A DNA stretch of 64,000 bases. It comes from Salinisphaera sp. G21_0. Its GTDB lineage: Bacteria; Pseudomonadota; Gammaproteobacteria; Pseudomonadales; Endozoicomonadaceae. The DNA lies in the NCBI RefSeq assembly GCF_017744115.1, contig NZ_JAGHQW010000005.1:62001-126000 (forward strand), read 5' to 3'. Of this stretch, positions 53,520 through 62,921 are shown in pieces. Position 1 is the first letter of the stretch. Each line of letters starts with the position of its first letter. The translations under genes were made by a program, and so were the position numbers. The notes under the pieces are model-generated. The model had not been told where the DNA came from, did not search any database, and worked only from the letters and a program-made list of their open reading frames with translations.

Positions 53520-54729
53520 CATAAATCGCGTCAAACCCAGTACTTTCAGTGCTGGGAAGGATAGCGACCAGTTCGCTAGAACTGGCAAAATCACCGGAAT
53601 GCCAAATTACAGTAAAAACAGGAACTTTTTGCAGTTTTTCAGGACAAAAAAATATGGCAAAAACGAAAACACTAAAAGTTCGGGTAAAAGACAAACACGC
53701 CAAATTACTCAGTAAAATGGCACGTTCGGTCAACTTCGTCTGGAACTATATCAACGAACTGAGCTTCCGTTCGATCAAAGAACGGGGTATGTTTTTGTCT
53801 GCCTATGACATACACCCTTACACCAAAGGCGCAGGGAAAGAACTCGGATTGCATAGCCATACTTTGCAGTGCATTGCTGCCGAATATGTGACTCGCAGGA
53901 AACAGTTCAAAAAAGCAAGGCTTAACTGGCGAAAATCCCGTGGTGTGCGACGATCTCTTGGCTGGATTCCGGTGAATACGAGTGCTGCCCAATGGAAAAA
54001 CGGTCAGGTCTTCCACAACGGCCACTATTTTTCAGTGCGGGACTCTTTTGGTCTTGGTGACTACAAATTCCGTTCTGCCAGTTTTAGCGAAGACTCAAGA
54101 GGCCGTTGGTATTTCAATGTTGTTGTTGATGTAGAGCCTGTAACATCGGGAGGAGCACAGTCCGTCGGTATAGACCTTGGCTGCAAAGAGTCGGCCACCG
54201 ATTCCAACGGTAATGGTGTTACAGGCCGTGAATACCGAATGCTGGAGCAAAAATTAGGTATCGCCCAAAGAGCCAATAACAAGCAAAGAGCCAAAGCGAT
54301 TCACGCCAAAATCAAAAACAGGCGGCAAGACGCCTTACACAAATACAGCCGCAAACTGGTAAATGAGAATGCAGCCATCTTCGTTGGCAATGTATCCAGT
54401 CAGGCTATGGTGAAAACCAAAAAAGCCAAATCGGTTTTGGATGCCGGATGGGGATTACTGAAAACCATGCTGTCTTATAAGTGCGATCACGCAGGCGTGG
54501 TTTTTGAAATCGTCAACGAAGCCTACTCCACCCAGACTTGTTCGTGTTGTGGGGTAATTCCCGACAGCAGTCCGAAAGGTAGGGCTAGTCTTGGAATAAG
54601 AGAATGGGTCTGTTCAGAGTGCGGAGCTGAACATCAGCGTGACGTTAACGCTGCCAGAAACATTCTTGCGCTCGGGCATGAGCGTCTCGCTGGAGGAATC
54701 CCACTGCTTTAGCTGTGGGAGGATGTCAA
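53520..54729 (+). mobile_element. IS200/IS605-type element carrying only tnpB
   Basis: The left boundary directly follows TTGAT, a known target/TAM-type pentamer for IS605 elements, and is followed by a hairpin (53533-53556). The right end has the hairpin around 54699-54720 and finishes at GGATGTCAA, the usual right-end form. No tnpA is present, so the element would need a transposase in trans. Exact boundaries are inferred. If it is excised, the reading frame V-Q-V-D joins H-T-K-S-L-D in frame. Confidence 0.8.
53654..54712 (+). CDS. tnpB: RNA-guided nuclease TnpB (OrfB family)
   Basis: This 352-residue TnpB has an N-terminal helical region (K-T-L-K-V-R-V-K-D-K-H, F-V-W-N-Y-I-N-E-L). The RuvC domain starts with S-V-G-I-D-L-G and its catalytic D174. 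The zinc ribbon is C-S-C-C-G / C-S-E-C-G, and the last RuvC motif R-D-V-N-A-A-R-N has D330. The usual second-motif glutamate (I-V-V-E-D-L in most TnpB) is replaced by I-F-V-G-N-V (G245). A glutamate E289 in V-N-E-A-Y-S-T may substitute. TnpB cuts DNA guided by an RNA from the element's right end. The start at 53654 matches family N-termini. Confidence 0.92.
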   Translation: MAKTKTLKVRVKDKHAKLLSKMARSVNFVWNYINELSFRSIKERGMFLSAYDIHPYTKGAGKELGLHSHTLQCIAAEYVTRRKQFKKARLNWRKSRGVRRSLGWIPVNTSAAQWKNGQVFHNGHYFSVRDSFGLGDYKFRSASFSEDSRGRWYFNVVVDVEPVTSGGAQSVGIDLGCKESATDSNGNGVTGREYRMLEQKLGIAQRANNKQRAKAIHAKIKNRRQDALHKYSRKLVNENAAIFVGNVSSQAMVKTKKAKSVLDAGWGLLKTMLSYKCDHAGVVFEIVNEAYSTQTCSCCGVIPDSSPKGRASLGIREWVCSECGAEHQRDVNAARNILALGHERLAGGIPLL

Positions 54730-54747
54730 CATACCAAGAGCCTTGAT
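54600..54747 (+). ncRNA. candidate reRNA (omega RNA) scaffold and guide of the TnpB element
   Basis: In IS605 elements the guide RNA overlaps the tnpB 3' end and the right end, and its guide is the first ~16-20 bases outside the element. Here the right-end hairpin (54699-54720) and GTCAA end at 54729 fit, putting the guide at about 54730-54747. The 5' limit is arbitrary. Confidence 0.45.
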
Positions 54748-56022
54748 GGCGATGCCTACCGGAAAACCACTCAGGCAGCGGTATACATTGCCTCTAAAAA
54801 ACAGAAGGAAACCAGCCTGTCCAACATTAAGGCTTACTCCAATCTGGATGCCCTGACCCTGTCCATCAACGGTCAGGAGATCAGTACCCTGAATAAGGAA
54901 GATAATACCAGGCGTGTGGTTTTTGAATGGAAAAATCTGCCTGAGCTGACTGTTGGTACACACACAATCAGGGTGGAAGGGAACGATAATGGTACTTTGG
55001 TTTTTGACACATTTGAAATTAATCGGGTAGAGAATGAATCAAATGAGCTGACATCCTCGTTTATCAGTGTCATGTCCAGCGGTGAGGACGCCGGTGTACT
55101 GACCCAGATGCCTGTGGATCTGACGCTTGGTGCTTTGAAAGAGCTGGTTCTGTTACCGCCCGGTGCGACCATGGAGATTGTCGGCAAGGGCGACGATGAC
55201 AACCTGGTTATTGAGCCATCCGATGAAATCAAAGTTACCGCAGAATCTGGCGATTCCCGTGTCTATAAGCAGGAACAGGCAGAAAGTCTCTCTTATGGCC
55301 GACCTGTGAGCGACAATGCCGTGAAAGGGTTTTATCCTGACAATATGTCGGCATGGGAAGACACCCTTAATCTGGTGGATGGCAAGAAGCGGACTCCCTG
55401 GGTTGGTTTTACCATGGATGGCAACACCTTTGCCGAAATTGATTTGCAACATAGCTTTTATGTTGATGAGGTAGAGTTGAGCCAAGGCTTAATGGGTATT
55501 GGGTATCCTGGAAAAATAAATTTTGAGATTGGTACCAACATTCTGGCCGTTGATCATCAAGATCATGTAAAGGAAAAGGATTGGAACAAACTAAGCCAAT
55601 CATTCAAGGTACACAAGGACAAAAAGCCCGTGGAGGCAAAATATGTCCGGATTACTATTTCCGAATCCAGTAAGAAGATTACCCATCCCAGTATGGGGCA
55701 CACCGTCGAGCTGGCATTTTTCGACGAAATAACAGTCCATGGTGGAATGATTGCCAGTAACAGTAATCAGGTGGACATTAACTATGCCAGGAAAAAAATC
55801 ACCCTTCGCAGTATTAGTACTGATGTTAGTGATTTAAAAGAGTCATTGGACACACCAAGTGGCCGGTTTGAACTCTCGGTTATTGGTACCAACGGCGAAC
55901 CTGTAGAGGACGGTCTGGTCATGCCGGGCTATAAGCTCAAGGTTGAGCGTATCACCGATACAGCCCGGTTCGCTGAAGTCTATACATTGATCCAGGGGAT
56001 TCCAGTACTACCGTTGCCATAA
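54730..56022 (+). pseudogene. GH2 beta-galactosidase-like lipoprotein, 3' part
   Basis: This is about 430 codons of open frame immediately after the insertion. It starts in a region like the DUF4982 domain of large GH2 galactosidases (I-K-A-Y-S-N-L-D-A-L-T-L-S-I-N-G). A discoidin/F5-8C-like carbohydrate-binding module follows, with N-L-V-D-G-K-K-R-T-P-W and A-E-I-D-L-Q-H. Then comes a final beta domain. It lacks its own start and the ~450-residue catalytic domain that should precede it. It is therefore a remnant. A terminator follows the stop. Confidence 0.75.
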
Positions 56023-56051
56023 GCTTGCCAATGACCCCATAACATAGCAAC

Positions 56052-56080
56052 ACGCCTCCCTTGCGGAGGCGTTTTTCTTT
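56052..56080 (+). terminator. rho-independent terminator
   Basis: Perfect 8-base stem (ACGCCTCC / GGAGGCGT) with a five-base loop followed by T5-C-T3, 29 bases after the glycosidase remnant. Confidence 0.9.
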
Positions 56081-56195
56081 ATTCATCGAACGATCCTTTC
56101 TTTATCCTGTCTACATGATTGTTAATCCAGATAGCTTTCTTATTTTCAGATGAGCAGCTTTTTATACTCCAGGCTGTTTTGTACGGGACCGAACT

Positions 56196-58901
56196 GTGCA
56201 GAGACTGAGTTATAACCAACTCATGGACAGGATACTTATCGCCCGGAGCGATACGGTAAGCGCGGCTGCCGAAGCGCATTTTTTTGCGGGCAGGAAAGTC
56301 AGTGTTGATCATGATGTCGTCCGGTCAATGTGCATAGCAAACCAACACTGGTCGTTTAATGAACAGGCCAAAACACTGCTGGACGTTGCTGTTAACAGCA
56401 ACTTCTCGCCAGCGCTTGATGATAAACCCGGAATAAGAAGGTTTAACCGGTGGTTCTGGGGTGAATGCTGTCCGATAGAGGATATAACACCACCATACGC
56501 CTGTACCTGCTGGAAAGTGCACCAACAATATCCGAAGCAAAAGGTGGGAGGTACCCTGATTGAAAACGAGCGCAGGATTGTTAAAGCCGGTCCGACGGAT
56601 GCGCCCGCCAGCCTTAATCCCAGGGTACTGCTGGCACTGGGCGCATGCCACCTGATTGAGTCGGAAAGGTTGCTGAAGATGCATGAGCAGCACCTGAAAA
56701 AGGCACCGGCTGATACCTCATTATTACTGCTGGAAAAGGCCAGCAGCAAACGCAAGAAGGCTTATGAGCAGTGGCTGGCTGCCAGCATACTGGATGCCGG
56801 GCAAACCCGGAACCAGTTAAGATCCTGGTTGATACAGTACGCTTTAAACAACAGCGCAATCAGCCGGGCCAGTGATGTAGAGAAAATAAAACAATTTCGT
56901 TCTGGCCAGCAGGAACGGCTGTCGGATCAATGGTTCAAACTACTCATCGACAGTGGCCTGTATCCCAACACTGAACCTTTGGCATCTCCCTTTGCCATGG
57001 CGCAACGGCTGGCTGACATAGCCCGACAATTCACAATAATCAATAATTTTTACCCTTACTCAGCCTGTGATTCCCCGGTTTTGCTGTTTTCCAGATATGA
57101 ATTTCTGCTTTGGCACCTAAGTGACAAACCCGGTTATCTTCCTGAACCAGGCGATGAACACGCAGTGCTGTACAGGGCATTACATATTGCTATTTCTTAT
57201 GACTACGCTCGCATGACTCATCAGTTAACAGCAATAAATCTGGGTGCGTCAGACGATTCATTTGCCAACCAGCCAACCTCCACCCCGGCCAGTAAAGCAG
57301 CCAGTATCGTTACCCAGAGAGCGGATGTCGCATGGTTTAAGGACGTGTCAATGACCACTCAAACCACTCAGGCAGTTTTTGTCAGAAACGAAAAAGAGGG
57401 CCAGGCTGCTTCGTCTGCTACCTGGGTTAAGGGCCAGACACCGCTTCCAAAACCGTTTCCGGAACCTGAGGACCTGGTGACGGCATTCGCTCATATTTTC
57501 AACGTTATGACCTACCCCAAACCTGATGACAAAACCCGCATTTACAATATGCCCCGGCATCGCGAGAAAATGATGGAGGCTTTTCAATTGCTGAAACAGG
57601 CCGTGGGCAGCGAACCGCCCTTACCGGATAATCTCCATGGTTACGCCTGTTTTCTCATGGGCTGGCTCCATGAGCAGCAATTAATTAACCATCCATCACC
57701 GGAGAAGGCGGCAGCATTGTATGAACAAGCCGCCAGCCGGGGAAAATTTATTCCATTAAACCTCCGGGCCGGTGACCTGTTTGCAGAAATCGGCGATTAC
57801 AGCAATGCCTGTCGATGTTATGAGCAGATGCATCAGCAACTGCAAACGCTGGTGGATTCCTCCGACGAGGATGCGGCAACAGAGGACAGCGGTTATCTCA
57901 GCCCGTCATTTCAGGATTATTTGCGGTCAAAAATTGAATATGTCCGAATCAAGGCAAAAGATACGCGCTACCTGCGCCGCCTGACACCAGAGGAGATTCA
58001 GCAATACATCAACGGAGATAAAGATACCCGTCAAGGAACACGTCAACGGACAAATGCCCCGGCCGACCACCAGCGCCGTGAACCTGTCTGCAGTCAACCG
58101 CAGAGCCAGCCTGGACACCTTCAGCCACCAAATGAAAGTGCGCTGTTTCAGGATAAGGGCGTGGATAACGATACCAGCAATGCCGACTGCAACATTGCTG
58201 CACCAGCAGCCGGTCAAACTCCGGACAGCCCCGGTGCCCCAGCGAGGCAACCAGCGGTTCAACAGGACTGGACCCAACAACCGCTCCTGAAAGACGCTGA
58301 TCCTGTTGCCAATAAAGAGCGCAGGGCAGACCTGCCTGGTTTTGTCAGGAAGCGACTGACAAGTCAATGGGATCGTTCGGTACACAGCCTGTTACAGCAG
58401 TTTTTCAACCGGAAAAAACAATTGATTCACACCCATGAAGAACAGATCGCCTGGCTCAGCCCAAAGCTGAATAAAATCCGCACAAAGCAGGGCAGCGAAG
58501 TCTTGATGGAACACCTGGCATGGGAACATATTAATGCAGCAGAGCAGCCATTGTTTGAGGATGTTGGGCATGGGCAAAAAAATGCTTTTAACTCGTGCAC
58601 TGCGCATCTGAACCAGGCTCGTGATCTGCTGTTGCAGAGCATCATCCGAAAAACAGGTATTCAATACCAGCAGCTACCGGATCCGGAAAACTTTGAGGTG
58701 GATGTATTGAACATTGCGGAACGGGTCACCCCGAGCCTGACCCCCATTGAGATCACCGAATGGCTGTTCGGTATTGTCTGTCAGGCCAGAAGCCTCGGGC
58801 ATGTTTTCAGCACGTTCAGGCTGTTGTATCCCGGAAGTGAAAATATTGCCTCCCTCAACCGGGGCTGGTTCTCATTAAAACGTCTCTACCGAACACCCTG
58901 A
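56196..58901 (+). CDS. large hypothetical protein with Sel1/TPR-like segment, copy 1
   Basis: This 901-residue protein starts at GTG (M-Q-R-L-S-Y-N-Q-L), because the same position is the first shared codon in copy 2. The N-terminal half is unrecognised, with a Cys cluster near residue 105 (C-T-C-W). Around residues 470-560 a Sel1/TPR-like pair appears (G-Y-A-C-F-L-M-G-W-L-H, A-A-A-L-Y-E-Q-A-A-S-R-G, A-C-R-C-Y-E-Q-M). A polar Gln/Pro-rich linker (about 620-700) and a helical C-terminal domain follow. There is no signal peptide. Solenoid plus orphan domains suggest an effector or scaffold. It is the tandem paralogue of the gene at 59061-61757, and its upstream region is duplicated too. Confidence 0.55.
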   Translation: MQRLSYNQLMDRILIARSDTVSAAAEAHFFAGRKVSVDHDVVRSMCIANQHWSFNEQAKTLLDVAVNSNFSPALDDKPGIRRFNRWFWGECCPIEDITPPYACTCWKVHQQYPKQKVGGTLIENERRIVKAGPTDAPASLNPRVLLALGACHLIESERLLKMHEQHLKKAPADTSLLLLEKASSKRKKAYEQWLAASILDAGQTRNQLRSWLIQYALNNSAISRASDVEKIKQFRSGQQERLSDQWFKLLIDSGLYPNTEPLASPFAMAQRLADIARQFTIINNFYPYSACDSPVLLFSRYEFLLWHLSDKPGYLPEPGDEHAVLYRALHIAISYDYARMTHQLTAINLGASDDSFANQPTSTPASKAASIVTQRADVAWFKDVSMTTQTTQAVFVRNEKEGQAASSATWVKGQTPLPKPFPEPEDLVTAFAHIFNVMTYPKPDDKTRIYNMPRHREKMMEAFQLLKQAVGSEPPLPDNLHGYACFLMGWLHEQQLINHPSPEKAAALYEQAASRGKFIPLNLRAGDLFAEIGDYSNACRCYEQMHQQLQTLVDSSDEDAATEDSGYLSPSFQDYLRSKIEYVRIKAKDTRYLRRLTPEEIQQYINGDKDTRQGTRQRTNAPADHQRREPVCSQPQSQPGHLQPPNESALFQDKGVDNDTSNADCNIAAPAAGQTPDSPGAPARQPAVQQDWTQQPLLKDADPVANKERRADLPGFVRKRLTSQWDRSVHSLLQQFFNRKKQLIHTHEEQIAWLSPKLNKIRTKQGSEVLMEHLAWEHINAAEQPLFEDVGHGQKNAFNSCTAHLNQARDLLLQSIIRKTGIQYQQLPDPENFEVDVLNIAERVTPSLTPIEITEWLFGIVCQARSLGHVFSTFRLLYPGSENIASLNRGWFSLKRLYRTP
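57563..58088 (+). repeat. 526-bp block identical to 60422-60947
   Basis: By eye every base matches the paralogous block, while flanking parts of the two genes differ at many positions. This points to recent gene conversion or unequal exchange. Confidence 0.9.
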
Positions 58902-59060
58902 GGCTCCGCGTCATATCAATGGTAAAAACTTTGTGGGGAATTTTTCTTCATCCACAGAACGATCGGTTATTTATCCTGTCCAAGAGTGTGTTCAATTAGC
59001 TTTTCAATTTTCAGAAGAGCAGTTTTATTTGCTCATGGCTGTTACGTACGGAACCAGATT

Positions 59061-61757
59061 GTGGAGAGACTGAGTTATAACCAACTTGTGGACAGTGTCC
59101 TCAGTGCCCACGACGATAAAGCAAACGCCATTGCCGAAGAGCATTTTTTTGCGGGCAGGAAAGTCAGTATTGATCATAATGTCGTTCGGTCAATGTGCAT
59201 AGCAAACCAACAGTGGTCTTTCACTGAGCAGGTCAAAACACTGTTGGACGTTGCCATTAACAGCAACTTCTCGCCAGCGCTTGATGATAAGTCCGGCATA
59301 AAGAAGTTTAACCGGTGGTTCTGGGGTGACATATGTCCGGCAGAGAATATAAAACTGCCATACGGCTGCACCTGCAAGGTAGTACATCAAGTATTTCCGA
59401 AACAGAAGGTCGGAGGCATCCTGACTGAAAATGAGCGCAGGGTTGTAATCGTTGGCCCACCGAATTCGTTCGTTAGCCTGGATCCCGGCGCAATGATGGC
59501 ACTGGGTGCATGTCACCTGATTGAGTCGGAAAGGTTTCTGAAGATGCACGAGCAGCAACTGAAAAAGGCACCTGCTGAGGCATCATCCATATTTCTGGAA
59601 AAGGCCAGCAGCAAACGTAAGGAAGCTTATAAGCAGTGGGCAGCAGCCAACCTGTTGAATGCTGAGAAAGCCCGGAGCCAGCTAAGATCCTGGTTTATTC
59701 AGTACGCATTGAACAACGGTACAATCAGCCAGGCCAGTGATGTAGAGAAAATAAAACAATTTCGCTCTGGCCAGCAGAAACGGCTGTCGGATCATTGGTT
59801 CAAACTACTCATTGACAGTGGTCTGTATCCCAACACCGAACCTCTGGCGTCCCCCATTGCCATAACGCAACAGCTGGCCGATATAGCCAGTCAATTTACA
59901 ACGGTAAATAATTATTATCCATATTCAGCCTTTGATTCCCAGGTTTTACTGTTTTCCAGATATGAACTCCTGCTAAAGACCCTGCGCGAAAAGCCCTGCT
60001 ATCTTCCCGAGCCAGACGATGAACACGAAGTGCTGTACAGGGCATTACATATTGCCATTTTTGCTGACCAGGCTCGCAGAGTTCATCAGTTGGCAACAAT
60101 AAACGAATGCTATTCAGAGAACTCATTTACCAACCAGCTAAGCTCCATACCGGCCAGGGAATTAACCAGGGCTGTTACCCAAAGGCTCGACGTCTGGAGC
60201 TATCAGGGTGCGGCTGAGAATATGTCAACCAGCCAAAGCCATGCAGTATTTGTCAGAACCAAAAAAGCGGGGCAGGCCGCTTCGTCTGCTACCTGGCTGA
60301 AGGGCCAGATACCATTTCCGGAACCTGAGGACCTGGTGACGGCATTCGCTTATATTTTCAACGTCATGACCTACCCCAAACCTGATGACAAAACCCGCAT
60401 TTACAATATGCCCCGGCATCACGAGAAAATGATGGAGGCTTTTCAATTGCTGAAACAGGCCGTGGGCAGCGAACCGCCCTTACCGGATAATCTCCATGGT
60501 TACGCCTGTTTTCTCATGGGCTGGCTCCATGAGCAGCAATTAATTAACCATCCATCACCGGAGAAGGCGGCAGCATTGTATGAACAAGCCGCCAGCCGGG
60601 GAAAATTTATTCCATTAAACCTCCGGGCCGGTGACCTGTTTGCAGAAATCGGCGATTACAGCAATGCCTGTCGATGTTATGAGCAGATGCATCAGCAACT
60701 GCAAACGCTGGTGGATTCCTCCGACGAGGATGCGGCAACAGAGGACAGCGGTTATCTCAGCCCGTCATTTCAGGATTATTTGCGGTCAAAAATTGAATAT
60801 GTCCGAATCAAGGCAAAAGATACGCGCTACCTGCGCCGCCTGACACCAGAGGAGATTCAGCAATACATCAACGGAGATAAAGATACCCGTCAAGGAACAC
60901 GTCAACGGACAAATGCCCCGGCCGACCACCAGCGCCGTGAACCTGTCAGCAGTCAACCGCAGTGCCAGCCTGGACACCTTCAGCCACCGGATGGAAGTGC
61001 GCTGTTTCAGGATAAGGGCATGGATAATGATACCAGCGATGCTGACAGCAACACTGCTGCACCAGCAGCCAATCAAACCCCGGGCAGCCCTGGTGCCTTG
61101 AGACAACCGGCGGTTCAGCAGGACACGATCCAACAACCGCTCCGGAAAACTGTTAACCCTGTTGCCAATGAAGAGCGCAGGGCAGACCTGCCCGGTTTTG
61201 TCAGGAAGCGACTGACAAGTCAATGGGATCGTTCGGTACACAGCCTGTTACAGCAGTTTTTCAACCGGAAAAAACAATTGATTCACACCCATGAAGAGCA
61301 GATCGCCTGGCTCAGCCCAAAGCTGGACAAAATCCGCAGAAAGCAGGGCAGCGAAGTCTTGATGGAACACCTGGCATGGGAACATATTAATGCAGCAGAG
61401 CAGCCTCTGTTTCAGGATGTTGGGCATGGGCAGGAAAGTACGGTCAAGACGTGCGCTGCGCACCTGAACCAGGCAAGGGATTTGCTGCTGCAGAGCATCA
61501 TCCGAAAAACAGGTATTCAATACCAGCAGCTACCGGATCCGGAAAACTTTGAGGTGGATGTATTGAACATTGCGGAACAGGTCACCACGAGCCTGTCCCC
61601 CATTGAGATCACTGAATGGTTGTTCGGTATTGTCTGTCAGGCCAGAAGCCTCGGGCATGTTTTCAGCACGTTCAGGCTGTTGTATCCCGGAAGTGAAAAT
61701 ATTGCCTCCCTCAACCGGGGCTGGTTCTCACTAAAGCGCCTCTATCGAACACCTTGA
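59061..61757 (+). CDS. large hypothetical protein with Sel1/TPR-like segment, copy 2
   Basis: This 898-residue paralogue of the previous gene has the same layout. The start is set at the GTG equivalent to copy 1 (V-E-R-L-S-Y-N-Q-L); the frame stays open further upstream to 58986. The N-terminal half diverges most (C-T-C-K instead of C-T-C-W, for example). The Sel1/TPR-like middle is identical, and the C-terminal half is very similar. About 85 bases separate the copy 1 stop from the open frame, and the upstream sequences of both are related, so each copy probably has its own promoter. Function is unknown. Confidence 0.55.
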   Translation: MERLSYNQLVDSVLSAHDDKANAIAEEHFFAGRKVSIDHNVVRSMCIANQQWSFTEQVKTLLDVAINSNFSPALDDKSGIKKFNRWFWGDICPAENIKLPYGCTCKVVHQVFPKQKVGGILTENERRVVIVGPPNSFVSLDPGAMMALGACHLIESERFLKMHEQQLKKAPAEASSIFLEKASSKRKEAYKQWAAANLLNAEKARSQLRSWFIQYALNNGTISQASDVEKIKQFRSGQQKRLSDHWFKLLIDSGLYPNTEPLASPIAITQQLADIASQFTTVNNYYPYSAFDSQVLLFSRYELLLKTLREKPCYLPEPDDEHEVLYRALHIAIFADQARRVHQLATINECYSENSFTNQLSSIPARELTRAVTQRLDVWSYQGAAENMSTSQSHAVFVRTKKAGQAASSATWLKGQIPFPEPEDLVTAFAYIFNVMTYPKPDDKTRIYNMPRHHEKMMEAFQLLKQAVGSEPPLPDNLHGYACFLMGWLHEQQLINHPSPEKAAALYEQAASRGKFIPLNLRAGDLFAEIGDYSNACRCYEQMHQQLQTLVDSSDEDAATEDSGYLSPSFQDYLRSKIEYVRIKAKDTRYLRRLTPEEIQQYINGDKDTRQGTRQRTNAPADHQRREPVSSQPQCQPGHLQPPDGSALFQDKGMDNDTSDADSNTAAPAANQTPGSPGALRQPAVQQDTIQQPLRKTVNPVANEERRADLPGFVRKRLTSQWDRSVHSLLQQFFNRKKQLIHTHEEQIAWLSPKLDKIRRKQGSEVLMEHLAWEHINAAEQPLFQDVGHGQESTVKTCAAHLNQARDLLLQSIIRKTGIQYQQLPDPENFEVDVLNIAEQVTTSLSPIEITEWLFGIVCQARSLGHVFSTFRLLYPGSENIASLNRGWFSLKRLYRTP
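60422..60947 (+). repeat. 526-bp block identical to 57563-58088
   Basis: Second copy of the identical block, offset 2859 bases from the first. Both lie in the same reading frame of paralogous genes. Confidence 0.9.
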
Positions 61758-61817
61758 GGCTCCGGGGCATATCGATGGTAAAAACCGGGAACTTAACCAC
61801 AGACTGGTTGTCTGATA

Positions 61818-62783
61818 GTGGGTAATGAACAACCGAAATTACTATCTATGCTGACCTCTGGCTCTGCGTCACCATTACTTTCATCCTGTACACAGATCGT
61901 TGCTAATAGCACCGACTGTTGCCGCACAACAAGCTTTAATGATCGAGAAGTTTCCGCGACACAGCCTGGCCTGCATATAGGTGCGGATCACCGTTCCGTG
62001 ATCAAATCACTGGTTGACTACCGGGTGTGCTCATTAGCCGGGGAAGCGCTGCAGGCCGGTGCTGGCCTGATGCGTAATGCCGCAGGCTTTGCCTTGCGCC
62101 AGATACTCGGTGCCCCCGACGTTGTCAGGCTATGGCCTGGCTTAAAAGAGAGTCTGGTACTTTTGTCAGCGTTACCCACTATGGCTGCCAGGAACCTCAA
62201 TTGCTCAATGGACTCTTCGCCCTGTGACCTGAACTCCTCCTTGCCTACCTGTTTTCCTAAAGATATGGAATGTACCGGTGAACGCGTTTGCCGTGACGGG
62301 ACGGATGAAAAATCCTGCAATACGACCAGGTGCGAACAATTAGGGCGTCCCTTTCTTTGTGACAACAGTACATGCATTCCAGCCCACTGGGTATGCGATG
62401 GCACCATCTTCTGCCATGATCAATCCGATGAGGACGCCTGTGGTCTGTCGCCGGAAATAATTGCAGCAATCACTACTGCAACAGTGGCCGTTGGGTTCAC
62501 CGTTGTTTACGGTACCTGTGTCTATAAAAGTTTCAAGGCGCTCAGAGATGGCAACAGTGAGGCAACAACCTGTCAGCTACTGACTATGGCACTGAAAAAG
62601 CCAGGGTATTTTCGACAATACCAGCAGGCCGTTGACCACAGGGTGCCTCAAATTGAACTGCCAGCTATGACCGTACAGAGAACCCGACAGTTTCAGGAGC
62701 AAGCGTCGACCGAACCGCGGGCTGGCCAACCTCAGGAGTCAACAGCCACCACCCTGGAAAGGCAAAAATCGCTGTGGGTCTGA
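61818..62783 (+). CDS. LDL-receptor class A domain membrane protein, copy 1
   Basis: This 321-residue protein starts at GTG, which is uncertain. The N-terminal 50 residues are Ser/Cys-rich and polar. A helical region (60-122) contains D-Y-R-V-C and G-L-K-E-S-L-V-L-L. Two LDLa modules follow, each with six cysteines: 129, 136, 145, 152, 158, 167 (divergent spacing) and 172, 181, 186, 193, 199, 208. The second is canonical, with C-I-P-A-H-W-V-C-D-G and D-Q-S-D-E-D-A-C calcium residues. A membrane helix (214-236) and a ~85-residue Gln/Thr-rich tail end the protein. N-x-S/T sequons are frequent. LDLa modules are mainly animal receptor parts, so host origin and a surface or host-membrane role are inferred. 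It is the tandem paralogue of the next gene. Confidence 0.8.
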   Translation: MGNEQPKLLSMLTSGSASPLLSSCTQIVANSTDCCRTTSFNDREVSATQPGLHIGADHRSVIKSLVDYRVCSLAGEALQAGAGLMRNAAGFALRQILGAPDVVRLWPGLKESLVLLSALPTMAARNLNCSMDSSPCDLNSSLPTCFPKDMECTGERVCRDGTDEKSCNTTRCEQLGRPFLCDNSTCIPAHWVCDGTIFCHDQSDEDACGLSPEIIAAITTATVAVGFTVVYGTCVYKSFKALRDGNSEATTCQLLTMALKKPGYFRQYQQAVDHRVPQIELPAMTVQRTRQFQEQASTEPRAGQPQESTATTLERQKSLWV

Positions 62784-62921
62784 ACGGCTGACAGGAGCTG
62801 TGCCTTGCCACCCGGACAGCCTGTGCCATGCCCGTGGAGCCATAAAAACCATGTGAACCTGGCTGTTATCGGATGGTCAAAAGATCACTCAAAAATCCAC
62901 CCTATCCAGGTCCTCACACTT

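Noticed and set aside
53933-54730. CRISPR-like or Cas12 locus at the TnpB gene
   Set aside because: No repeat-spacer array is present; the small size and right-end hairpin fit an IS605 element.
57772-57984. Short frame repeated identically at 60631-60843
   Set aside because: Identity only reflects the converted block in the paralogues; it is an out-of-frame reading of both.
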